The notes under the pieces were generated by a model. It was not told the origin of the DNA, did not search any database, and saw only the letters and a list, made by a program, of their open reading frames with translations. The position numbers were made by a program, and so were the translations under genes. From NCBI RefSeq assembly GCF_003610355.1, contig NZ_RAPY01000005.1, forward strand, positions 124,001 to 188,000: a stretch of 64,000 nt of DNA. The letters run 5' to 3'. Below are positions 53,857 through 62,474 of the stretch, one piece after another (the stretch's first letter is position 1; every line of letters begins with the position of its first letter). The DNA is from Sphingobacterium detergens. GTDB lineage: Bacteria > Bacteroidota > Bacteroidia > Sphingobacteriales > Sphingobacteriaceae.

Positions 53857-54651
53857 TTAGAATAAGACATTCTGTAATCTCTTCTTAAAATCTTTCTCAT
53901 CCATCCAATCATAGACAGTATCTTTTAACTTTTTTATAACCTCCGTTTTAGATTCGGCAACAACTTTCTTCTTTTTGGTAAGTACATTGGACACTGGAGT
54001 ATTGGTGATCTCGACCTTCGTTGCAAACATATTGATATTCATACTGGGGATAGATATCCCTAAGATCAAGCCCGGAAGCCCATGGATTAATTCTGGCCCC
54101 CCTGATATCGGAATCTGTCCCGCAAAAAATGCGACAACATAGATTGAATCTTGTATGATTCCATTTGCTCGCCTACAATCATAGCCGGCGATGTTACGAT
54201 ACTCATCAGTATACTTCCATTTCACTGTTGGCAGAGAATCCTTCATCAACAGTTGTTCATCGCCAAAAGGCAATAATTTGATAAATTCTTGGTTGTTGAA
54301 ATTCAAATAAGTTTTTGAATCAGTCAATGCCGGATTATACCAGGAGACATTTCGATAGTTAGTGGGGTAATCTTCCTGTACGGTTTCAAACAAAGTCTCG
54401 GTATCATAAAACTTCAACGTATGATGTGTGATCACTTCAACAGGTCCATTTTTGACCGCATTCTCTACCCCCAGTTTATCCCAGGTATCCAGATCTGGCT
54501 TACTTAAATAAGTTCGTTTCAAGTAATTCTGCACATGAAATTTCCGTTCGAAAGTCACAGTACCACTGTTCGGAAAGAATGCATGCTGTGCCTGTATGGT
54601 AGTGACGGACAAGCATAAAAGCCACATCATTAATATTATTTGCTTCCTCAT
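53857..54651 (-). CDS. GLPGLI-family exported protein
   Basis: This 264-residue protein has a signal peptide ending IQAQ near residue 21. It is named for its motif, here IHGLPGLILGIS near residue 185. YDCRRA lies upstream, and the C-terminus has charged helices. The function of the family is unknown. The gene overlaps the receptor gene by four bases (ATGA), and such pairs are common in Bacteroidota, so the two proteins probably act together at the outer membrane. Confidence 0.93.
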   Translation of the reverse strand: MRKQIILMMWLLCLSVTTIQAQHAFFPNSGTVTFERKFHVQNYLKRTYLSKPDLDTWDKLGVENAVKNGPVEVITHHTLKFYDTETLFETVQEDYPTNYRNVSWYNPALTDSKTYLNFNNQEFIKLLPFGDEQLLMKDSLPTVKWKYTDEYRNIAGYDCRRANGIIQDSIYVVAFFAGQIPISGGPELIHGLPGLILGISIPSMNINMFATKVEITNTPVSNVLTKKKKVVAESKTEVIKKLKDTVYDWMDEKDFKKRLQNVLF

Positions 54652-57440
54652 TTGGCATCTCCTTTCATTGTTGTAAAATTGTAGATCACTTTTAACATCC
54701 CATAACGACGCAATACATTGTTGCTTGTCTGGATAAATGCCGTACCATCTTGATAGCGACGCACTCCAATATTTTTATTTAATATATCGTTGACAAATAA
54801 TTGCGCTTCCAAAGATTTGTCCTTTAAGAACTTTTTAGAGATATAGCCATTCATGTTCATCATGTTAATGGATTGCAAAGTCTTTGTTGCAGCCTGATAA
54901 TTCTGTTGCATGGATAGCGAAATTTTAAAGTCTTTGGGTAAGTAATAGGTGACTTGCGAATAAGAATTGAATTTAAATGTTGTCTGATTCAATTCAGGCT
55001 GTAAATAGGAATCCATTTTTTCTACGCCAGGACTCAATGTAACATAAAAGTCCATTTTATTTGCTTTATAACGGTTAAAACCTATATTAGGACCTACGCT
55101 CCAAGTTTTGTTACGGTTTAGCTGTGGTTCTTGATTCAATAAAGAAAGATAACTATACTGGCTATTATAGTTAAGGTCCATACCAAGATTCATCTTTAAT
55201 CCCCATTTCTTTTGTATCGGAAAACTATAGCTTCCACCTCCATACACAGACCAATTATCCTTATCAATATTGACATAGGAGATTTGTCGGGTACCCTCTT
55301 CCAAGTTATAGCGCACACTACTATTAATATTGCGTTTTCCCTGATAAGCGCCAACATAGAAATACATATTTTGATCTTTTAGCTGTTTATAAGAGTTATA
55401 ATTGACAGAATAGGAATTATTGAAACCAGCTTTCAGATCTGGATTGTCCAAGTATTCTACGAGCGGTTGGGCATTTTGTTTGAGTGGTTCGATCTGTGTC
55501 AATGAAGGCTGAGCAGTCTGTCCACTGTAACGGAAACCGATGTTTTTACTTTTAGAAATTTTGTAATTTACCGAAAGTGAGGGCCTTAAAGAAGTCTGAT
55601 CACGTTGCAATACGGTATTTAAATTATTATATATCCTTTTCACAGCCTCAAATTCTGTTTGGTTACTCAGATTGACTGTCAAGTCATTTGTTTTATAGTT
55701 CAGCGAAGTATTGATACTATTTTTTAAACTGGAAAAATTAAAATCATTCAATACACTTTCATCCAGCACGGTATATTTTTGTGTGATAGGATCTCTATTG
55801 AAGGCCTGATTGAGTGTCTCAGATTTATTGCTGGAAAAAGAGTACCCTATTGATCCTGTAATCTTTTTCGAAAGAGGTTCTGTATAGGTTACCGAACCGC
55901 CATAAGTATTATTTCTGAATTCATCTTTTTTAAATTGATCGATTGTGTCGGTACGCCGGCTATTTTCAAAATAGTTTTCCGAAAAATACTGTGTCTTCGA
56001 AAGGTTCCGATCCGTATTTGCGTTGACATTAAATGTGATGGAGCGACGTTCTTTTTTAAACCGTCGGGTCAAGATAGCATTCACATTGAATTTATCCTGA
56101 TCACTATTCAGATCCGTACGCGATATGGTATTTGTAATCGGCTGTCCACTCAATGTTTTCTGATAAGCTTCCGCCTCAGAGATATTATCCCTATTGGATT
56201 TATTAAAGCCCATATTCACGGTCAAATCAGCTAACGAGTCCAACTTATAGTCATATCTCAAATTAGCAACATTTGCTTTGTTTTCATTTTCCGTTCTGGT
56301 TGTATTACTGTCTATTTGTGCCCGTTCTGGCAAGTTATTCTGCGCATTATAGGTACTTGTATTATCAACATTGATCTGACTGCGTTTGTAATTGACGTTA
56401 ATTTTGTGCTTATCATTTTTAGATTTATCGGAATAACTTACCCCCATATTCAACGCTTTAGGCACACCTCCACCCCTGTATTGGCCATCCCATCCACCAT
56501 CAGTTTCGTCTCCACTGGAAGAGATCATGATACCTCCACCATCCATCATCTGCACATTGCCACTTCCACCCACACCATATTTTTGACTATCCTCAAAGCC
56601 CAAACCTACCATGCCATCATTGGCCAAAATACCATAAGCGGCAATCTTCTGCGCTCCCTTAAACTTATTGAGCATGACTTTCCCGCCATAATACTTATCT
56701 GTTCCTGCACCAGCGATTGCCTGACCAAACATCCCTTTCTTTTTATCCTCTTTGAGTTTTATATCAATAGTTTGTGTACGTTCTCCGTCATCCACACCCG
56801 TACGAACAGCCAAATCTGACTTCTTTTCGTATACCTGTACCTTGCTCACCATATCCGACCGAATATTTTTGGTGATCAGGGTTGGATCATCCCCAAAAAA
56901 CTCCTCCCCATCAAGCAGTACCTTTTTTACCTCTTTTCCCTGCGCCGTAATCTTCCCTGTCCCATCGATCGTAATACCGGGAAGCACTTTGAGCAGGTCT
57001 TCAACCTTAGCATCTTTCTCAACCTTAAAACTTCCGGCATCATACTCTATCGTATCTCCTTTAATAACGACTGGAATTCGTCCATTGACCTGTACCTCCT
57101 CCAAAAGTAATGCTGCCTTTGACAGCGATATCATGCCAAGATCAAGACCTTGTGCTGTAATATGGATATCTTTCACGAGATCTGCATATTGCGGATAGGA
57201 CACGACCATTTTATAAATACCTGTATCCAGATTGGCAATTTGGAAAGTCCCATTTTCTTTTGTTCGATCGAACTTAATTAAAATAGAATCTTTTGGGTTA
57301 AGTAAAGCAACTGACGCTTGATGGAGTTTGGCTTTGTCTTTGGCATCAACAACTACACCTGTAAGCCTCTGTTGGGCATAGGAAATAGAGCTTATGGCTG
57401 AAAGTACAAGAAACAAAACTAAGGTATAGGTTAGTCTCAT
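54648..57440 (-). CDS. TonB-receptor-like outer-membrane beta-barrel protein
   Basis: This 930-residue protein has a signal peptide ending SYAQ near residue 22. A carboxypeptidase-regulatory-like domain (about 24-105) starts RLTGVVVDAKDKAKLHQA. It is followed by a plug-like segment with LKVLPGITIDGTGKIT and a long beta-barrel of the OMP_b-brl_3 type. A glycine/methionine-rich loop (near residue 290) sits within the barrel region. It lacks an obvious TonB box. It is the first gene of a two-gene operon with the GLPGLI protein. Confidence 0.9.
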   Translation of the reverse strand: MRLTYTLVLFLVLSAISSISYAQQRLTGVVVDAKDKAKLHQASVALLNPKDSILIKFDRTKENGTFQIANLDTGIYKMVVSYPQYADLVKDIHITAQGLDLGMISLSKAALLLEEVQVNGRIPVVIKGDTIEYDAGSFKVEKDAKVEDLLKVLPGITIDGTGKITAQGKEVKKVLLDGEEFFGDDPTLITKNIRSDMVSKVQVYEKKSDLAVRTGVDDGERTQTIDIKLKEDKKKGMFGQAIAGAGTDKYYGGKVMLNKFKGAQKIAAYGILANDGMVGLGFEDSQKYGVGGSGNVQMMDGGGIMISSSGDETDGGWDGQYRGGGVPKALNMGVSYSDKSKNDKHKINVNYKRSQINVDNTSTYNAQNNLPERAQIDSNTTRTENENKANVANLRYDYKLDSLADLTVNMGFNKSNRDNISEAEAYQKTLSGQPITNTISRTDLNSDQDKFNVNAILTRRFKKERRSITFNVNANTDRNLSKTQYFSENYFENSRRTDTIDQFKKDEFRNNTYGGSVTYTEPLSKKITGSIGYSFSSNKSETLNQAFNRDPITQKYTVLDESVLNDFNFSSLKNSINTSLNYKTNDLTVNLSNQTEFEAVKRIYNNLNTVLQRDQTSLRPSLSVNYKISKSKNIGFRYSGQTAQPSLTQIEPLKQNAQPLVEYLDNPDLKAGFNNSYSVNYNSYKQLKDQNMYFYVGAYQGKRNINSSVRYNLEEGTRQISYVNIDKDNWSVYGGGSYSFPIQKKWGLKMNLGMDLNYNSQYSYLSLLNQEPQLNRNKTWSVGPNIGFNRYKANKMDFYVTLSPGVEKMDSYLQPELNQTTFKFNSYSQVTYYLPKDFKISLSMQQNYQAATKTLQSINMMNMNGYISKKFLKDKSLEAQLFVNDILNKNIGVRRYQDGTAFIQTSNNVLRRYGMLKVIYNFTTMKGDAK

Positions 57441-57690
57441 AAATTTCCGTTTATATATTGTCGCAATAAAGATATCAATGTTGCTACGGAAAATTCGTAA
57501 AATAATGTTAAATAATTAAGAAATTAAAAAAATATAAAAAACCACAACAACAGGCTGCAAAACAATCAATTAAATAGAAATATCCAATAAAACGGGATAG
57601 AACATGATGTTACACCAGCTTTCTTTTCTCAATAAGACACGCCTAATAATATCAGAAGAAATATAGTTTCCATTCCTTTAATTATTCAAG
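57441..57690. other. Intergenic stretch upstream of the barrel-protein gene
   Basis: With the terminator that follows, this makes a gene-free gap of 312 bases. It is AT-rich. I see no TAnnTTTG element on the minus strand and no small gene. The promoter of the barrel/GLPGLI operon must lie here but is not recognisable. Confidence 0.4.
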
Positions 57691-57726
57691 ACAAAAAAGC
57701 GCCAGCATTTTCAGATGCTGACGCTT
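57691..57726 (-). terminator. Terminator of the uptake operon
   Basis: On the minus strand AAGCGTCAGCAT and ATGCTGGCGCTT form a stem with one mismatch, followed by a run of T. It lies 26 bases after the stop of the thioredoxin gene. Confidence 0.82.
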
Positions 57727-57752
57727 ACGCTTAAAATTGGCTAACGGAGCGG

Positions 57753-58793
57753 TTAGTAACCGAATAGCTTAACCAAATAAGTCTTTAATTCCTCTCCCCT
57801 TAGGTTTTTAGCAAGAATCTTTCCATTCGGATCTATCAGGAAAGTCGTGGGTAGTGCTGTCACAGCAAATCGACTGACTGCAATGCTATTGTCCGCCGGA
57901 ATATCGTGCAGCTGAATCCAAGGTAATTGTTGGGTTTTAAGCATATTCTTCCATGCATTTTCACTCTTATCAGTAGAAATACTTAAAATCTCAAACGCCG
58001 ATTTACCCTTATATTTTCCGTAAATCTCCTGGAGTGTTTTAAACTCTTCGACACAGGGCCCACACCAAGAAGCCCAAAAGTCCAATAGCACATAGGAACC
58101 TTTCATAGAAGCGAAGTCAATCTTTTGACCGGTTTCATTTGGCAACGAAAAATTCGCCACCAAAGCTCCTTCTTTTGACAACAAAGCTCCACGAATTTGA
58201 TTGCCGGCAGATTTACCATAATAGGATTGCTTGATAGCAGGCGTCAGTCCCTCATAAACCTTTAAGGCTTCCTCCGGTTTCATGGCCTTTCCATGGCGGT
58301 CCAATAAAAAAGCTGCTCCAAAAGAATTGTTATTTTGAGCAACGACCTGCGTAATCACCGCAGCTTCATCCGTCCCCTTAGTCTGCATAAGTGTGAAATA
58401 CTGATTCAGTACATCATGGGCTTTGGATCCCGAAACCTTGGAGGTATAGAAAGACTCCAGATCACCCGCAATGTGAATTGTTACTGGAGCATCAACCAGA
58501 ATACCAAAGGGTGCGTAACCGCCATGTTTTTTAGACTCCGCCTCAGCGGCCAACATGTGCCTGGTGGCTACCGTAAATGGTCGTTCTATTTGCCAAGCTC
58601 CTTTCGTAACAGTTGCTGTATCATTATCGCCGGTAATATTGTTATAAAGATAGATCTTGGTACCATCAAATCTCGGGTCAACTTTTCCTACAAAAACAAC
58701 CTTAGAAGTTGTCTGAGCACGAAGAGCAAAAACACAAAACAAGGATAAAATCGTTCCTATTCCTAGTGCAATAAACTTTAATCTCGTCATCAT
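57753..58793 (-). CDS. DUF4369 / thioredoxin-fold exported protein
   Basis: This 346-residue protein has a signal peptide (about residues 1-27, ending ALRAQ). The first half is beta-rich and DUF4369-like. A TlpA-type thioredoxin domain follows from about residue 215, with active site WCGPC in FWASWCGPCVEEF and cis-Pro in TALPTTFLI. It is a periplasmic thiol-disulfide protein. It ends an operon that seems to start with SusC, and is 1 base from its paralogue. Confidence 0.93.
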   Translation of the reverse strand: MMTRLKFIALGIGTILSLFCVFALRAQTTSKVVFVGKVDPRFDGTKIYLYNNITGDNDTATVTKGAWQIERPFTVATRHMLAAEAESKKHGGYAPFGILVDAPVTIHIAGDLESFYTSKVSGSKAHDVLNQYFTLMQTKGTDEAAVITQVVAQNNNSFGAAFLLDRHGKAMKPEEALKVYEGLTPAIKQSYYGKSAGNQIRGALLSKEGALVANFSLPNETGQKIDFASMKGSYVLLDFWASWCGPCVEEFKTLQEIYGKYKGKSAFEILSISTDKSENAWKNMLKTQQLPWIQLHDIPADNSIAVSRFAVTALPTTFLIDPNGKILAKNLRGEELKTYLVKLFGY

Positions 58794-58794
58794 G

Positions 58795-59928
58795 TTATTT
58801 CAATAGCTCTGCTAATTTTTCATGCAATTGTTCGCCACGCAGGTCTTTAGCAACAATCTTCCCGTCGGGACCGATCAGGAAGTTCTGCGGGATACCGCGG
58901 ACACCGTAAAGCTTAGCCGCCTCGTTATTCCAAAACTTAAGATCACTTACATTTGTCCAGCTTAATTTGTCCGCCTCAATAGCCTTCAACCAATTGTCTT
59001 TCTTGCCCGGTTGATCCAACGAAACACCCAATACAGTAAAATTTTTATCCTTAAACTTATCATATGCTGCTACAACATTGGGATTCTCTGCCCGACAAGG
59101 ACCACACCAAGACGCCCAGAAATCCAACAAAACATATTTACCCCTAAAATCAGATAACTTAACAGGTTTGTCATTGACATCATGCTGTGTAAAGTCTGGT
59201 GCAAGTACCCCAACCGCAGTTGATTTAGCTGCCGTGATCTGCTTCGCGAAAGCTTCTCCACTTTCCGAACTACGTACGGATGCCGAAAGCTTATTAAATT
59301 CAGGTTCCAAAGTTAAAATGTCGGCCCCAGCATAAAGTTGATCCTGAATCGCCAATAAACTGAAATAAGAGTTTGGATTCTTCGCGATATAGTCTTGTTG
59401 CAACTGTTTCTTCTGTTCCGCAAATTTCATATACTGCTCCCGAAGCGGCCCAGCGAAAGCATCGTCTTTGCGTTGCTCTGCAGTAGCACTGCTGTATTTC
59501 AGATTGATCGCATTAATTCCGTCCTCGGCTTCCTTGATAAGATTCTTATACGCTGCGTGAGCATCCTGTAACGACGAACCTTTTATAACGGCTGTTTTAA
59601 CAGAATCTTTTGCAGTGATTGTCGTTTTTCCCTTATCGACATAAATACCAACCATGTCCCCTTTGTACCCGATCTTGTCCCAACCTTTATTCTCCTGATC
59701 ATATACAATATAAACCATTGTAGGTCCATTTGCCTGCCCTTTAAAAGTAAACCTACCCTTATCTACTTTTACAGAGTCTAATACCTGACTATTCGGAGTA
59801 CGGATAGACATAAATACCTGTCCTTCTTTTTTGGCTTGTTGTATTTTCCCCTCAATACTGAAATCCGACTGTTGTGCCATCACCGCACTAGGGAGAGCCA
59901 ACAAGGCGATCATTTTTAAAATTTTCAT
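58795..59928 (-). CDS. DUF4369 / thioredoxin-fold exported protein (paralogue)
   Basis: This 377-residue protein has the same plan as its downstream neighbour. The signal peptide ends VMAQ near residue 19, the DUF4369 part starts DFSIEGKI, and the thioredoxin active site is WCGPC in FWASWCGPCRAEN. RGIPQNFLIGPDG supplies the cis-Pro. The two differ enough in the N-terminal half to suggest different partners. Such pairs beside SusC/SusD are frequent in Bacteroidota. Confidence 0.93.
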   Translation of the reverse strand: MKILKMIALLALPSAVMAQQSDFSIEGKIQQAKKEGQVFMSIRTPNSQVLDSVKVDKGRFTFKGQANGPTMVYIVYDQENKGWDKIGYKGDMVGIYVDKGKTTITAKDSVKTAVIKGSSLQDAHAAYKNLIKEAEDGINAINLKYSSATAEQRKDDAFAGPLREQYMKFAEQKKQLQQDYIAKNPNSYFSLLAIQDQLYAGADILTLEPEFNKLSASVRSSESGEAFAKQITAAKSTAVGVLAPDFTQHDVNDKPVKLSDFRGKYVLLDFWASWCGPCRAENPNVVAAYDKFKDKNFTVLGVSLDQPGKKDNWLKAIEADKLSWTNVSDLKFWNNEAAKLYGVRGIPQNFLIGPDGKIVAKDLRGEQLHEKLAELLK

Positions 59929-59981
59929 GTGTACAAATTTGATTTTAGATGCTTGTATTTAATAATTGTTTACTCGTTAAT

Positions 59982-60016
59982 CATCATAGACGAGCGTCTT
60001 TAACCCGTCTATGATG
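59982..60016. repeat. Inverted repeat between the lipoprotein and thioredoxin genes
   Basis: CATCATAGACG (59982-59992) pairs with CGTCTATGATG (60006-60016) across 13 bases. No T-run follows on the minus strand, so it may attenuate rather than end transcription from the SusC/SusD genes. Confidence 0.5.
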
Positions 60017-60058
60017 CATTGGCTTTTTTGCTGTATTTCTATAAGGTTTGGCGTGACA

Positions 60059-60985
60059 TTAATTAAAGCTATTTAATTTTTGGCGATACTTATTGCCTGC
60101 TGCCTGAATATCCCAATGGTATTCCTTCTTGAGAAAATCTGTCAATATCTTGTATTTAGCGGTTCTTTTTTCACTGGTATCTAAGTATACTTTTTTAATA
60201 TTTTGATAGGATTCCGTTGTCAACAGACTAAACCACTGCCCCAAGTCAACTTCGTAACCCCTCGAGCCAGAGCCGGAGATATAACCTCGTTCTGCGGCTA
60301 ATTTGGAAACCTCACGATTACGAGCTTCAATATCTTCATCACTATTGCCCGGAAAATTTTTGTTAATTTCATCGAGTGCCTTTCCATTGTCATAAGGCAT
60401 TCCGGCAGCCTCAAATCCAGGAACCTTTCCTTCCATTCGCTGCGCGAGCATCCCGGACAAATTGCCCCAAACCATACGCGTAAGTACAGAATCCTGGTAA
60501 TAATGTGTTTCAGGCACCGTAATAGGTTGGGTATTTAATCGTTCATTGGGCCAACAGACAATTAAACGCGAACGCCCCAAGACATAAATATCCTGTTTCC
60601 ACCAAGAGCCATTATAGGTCTTTACGAAAAAGAACTCCCGTGGAAATACCCGCCGTACAAAATCCGTAGAAACATTATGCAGCAGGGTATCTACAAACAT
60701 AATGGCACTTGGTTTGGCTTTGTCCTCCATTGGTGTTGCTCCATAGCGATTATTGACATCTTGCACCAAAATACTATTTGTCACTTCCTTCGGATCCTTA
60801 AAATTAAGACGCAGCCATAAATCATAGGTCTTGAACATCTCCTTAACAGCGGGTAACTCCTCTTCTTTTGGGCCAAAACGCTCTTGAAATCCGAAAGATT
60901 CCGAGGAATTGATGGATTCATTTTTTGTACATGAACTGGCCAGTAACAACATGCTTACTAGGCCGATTGAAAATATCTTCTTCAT
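60059..60985 (-). CDS. Lipoprotein resembling SusC/D-associated metallohydrolases, without HExxH
   Basis: This 308-residue lipoprotein has its lipobox Cys in LLASSC near residue 19. Its position after SusD and its general layout recall the zinc metallohydrolase lipoproteins of SusC/SusD loci. Those carry an HExxH motif; none is present here, and the region where it would be expected (after the YYQDSVLTRMVWG segment) has no paired His. GYISGSGSRGYEVDLGQWF near residue 238 resembles their C-terminal region. The family link is by eye. It could be a non-catalytic substrate-binding relative. Confidence 0.68.
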   Translation of the reverse strand: MKKIFSIGLVSMLLLASSCTKNESINSSESFGFQERFGPKEEELPAVKEMFKTYDLWLRLNFKDPKEVTNSILVQDVNNRYGATPMEDKAKPSAIMFVDTLLHNVSTDFVRRVFPREFFFVKTYNGSWWKQDIYVLGRSRLIVCWPNERLNTQPITVPETHYYQDSVLTRMVWGNLSGMLAQRMEGKVPGFEAAGMPYDNGKALDEINKNFPGNSDEDIEARNREVSKLAAERGYISGSGSRGYEVDLGQWFSLLTTESYQNIKKVYLDTSEKRTAKYKILTDFLKKEYHWDIQAAGNKYRQKLNSFN

Positions 60986-60996
60986 TGATGAATTGA

Positions 60997-62460
60997 TTAT
61001 CGTGGATTAATAGGCATATTTGGTGAATTATTCTGTTCTGATTGCGGAATCTGCAAGACATATTTTGGATCATCTTTGCGCATTACAAACTCCTGTCCAT
61101 TTTTATAGGCATGCTTGATTTCAGGCTTTCCAAGTCGACGTAAGTCAAAAAATCGCAATCCACCATCGAATGCAGTTTCCAGACGGCGCTCTTCGAGTAC
61201 TCTTTTCAAAATACCTGCTTTATCACTATAGTCACTTTCCTTTAACCCGATAAACGTTCCTTTTTTGTAGCGCGTCACCAACAGATCGTTGAGGTCTTTC
61301 AAAGCATTGCTATATTGCTGTTTTCTAGCGTAGGCCTCAGCACGTATCACATAGGCCTCACTGGCTTTAAAGCCAATATAAAACCAATATTTTTCCTGTG
61401 TGGCAAACATATGGTACACCGTCTTGCCAACCATGACACCATCAGGCTGTGAAAAGTCTTCAAATGAATCAAACAAGTACTGCCTGTAATCTACCAGATT
61501 ACCATTTCTCTTAGTCAGGTCCAAAATCTCTTCGGATGGTTTAAATGCTGCCTGAGCATAGTAAAAGATATTATTATTGGCTCTTCCTGCTGTAAAGAAT
61601 AGTATTTCTCTATTATAATCTGTGTCAATAAAACCTACATTGCCCGAAAAAGCATACTTATTGGACTTACTGTCAATATAAGATTGCATGGTATTGAGGT
61701 CGGCGAGCTTTGCACTTGACATCACTTCTCCAGCAAAGGCTATTGCCTGATCATATTGTCCCATAAATAATGACACACGGGCGCGTAATAATTGCACAGT
61801 CGTAATATTGAGCCGAAAACGATCATTCGTAGGCTTTCCGCGCAATAGATCTGCGGCCTGTCCCAAATCTGCTTCGATCTGCCCCCATACTTTTCCTAAA
61901 GGTTGACGTACATTATTCTTGCTGAATTCGTTAACATCGACAGCATCAAGAGGCATTGGTACCCCAGGAAGCTCCAGGTTATTTGCCGCATATACATCAG
62001 CATACATATTGATCAGATAAAAATAAGCATATGCCCGCAATGCTAATGCTTCACCTTTTATCCTATCGTAGTTTGACTGTTCTTCACCGGTAGGGATGAC
62101 TTCTTTGAACTTATCCAAGACTGTATTGACATAAAAAATAGTCTTGTAAAGCTGCCCCCAATAAGGATCGTTTGGACTATTGTCCAATAAATGCGATGAG
62201 GCAAACAAGAACCAGGGTTCATCAGCAGCACTGGGTTTATACGTCGTATTGAGATTGACCATTGCGTTATCGGTCATTAATTCGGTTTTATAGAAATAAT
62301 CGCTGCGTGGATACCCGCCTAATAAAATCGATTCATAATCATTGATTGTTTCGGGGGTCATACTATTGACGGGTTTTATATCCAATAAGCCCGTACAAGA
62401 TGACAAGCCTACTGCTGAACAAAACAGACCCAACAACAAATATTTAGATGTAGTCTTCAT
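60997..62460 (-). CDS. SusD/RagB-like nutrient-binding lipoprotein
   Basis: This 487-residue lipoprotein has its lipobox in VGLSSC near residue 22, followed by LLDIKPVNSMTPETI, the typical SusD opening. The TPR-rich middle includes EALALRAYAYFYLINMYAD. The C-terminal part has VLEERRLETAFDGGLRFFDLRR, the family signature. It caps the SusC barrel at the cell surface and binds the substrate. The gene follows SusC by 14 bases. Confidence 0.96.
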   Translation of the reverse strand: MKTTSKYLLLGLFCSAVGLSSCTGLLDIKPVNSMTPETINDYESILLGGYPRSDYFYKTELMTDNAMVNLNTTYKPSAADEPWFLFASSHLLDNSPNDPYWGQLYKTIFYVNTVLDKFKEVIPTGEEQSNYDRIKGEALALRAYAYFYLINMYADVYAANNLELPGVPMPLDAVDVNEFSKNNVRQPLGKVWGQIEADLGQAADLLRGKPTNDRFRLNITTVQLLRARVSLFMGQYDQAIAFAGEVMSSAKLADLNTMQSYIDSKSNKYAFSGNVGFIDTDYNREILFFTAGRANNNIFYYAQAAFKPSEEILDLTKRNGNLVDYRQYLFDSFEDFSQPDGVMVGKTVYHMFATQEKYWFYIGFKASEAYVIRAEAYARKQQYSNALKDLNDLLVTRYKKGTFIGLKESDYSDKAGILKRVLEERRLETAFDGGLRFFDLRRLGKPEIKHAYKNGQEFVMRKDDPKYVLQIPQSEQNNSPNMPINPR

Positions 62461-62474
62461 AATAGCTTTTAGGT

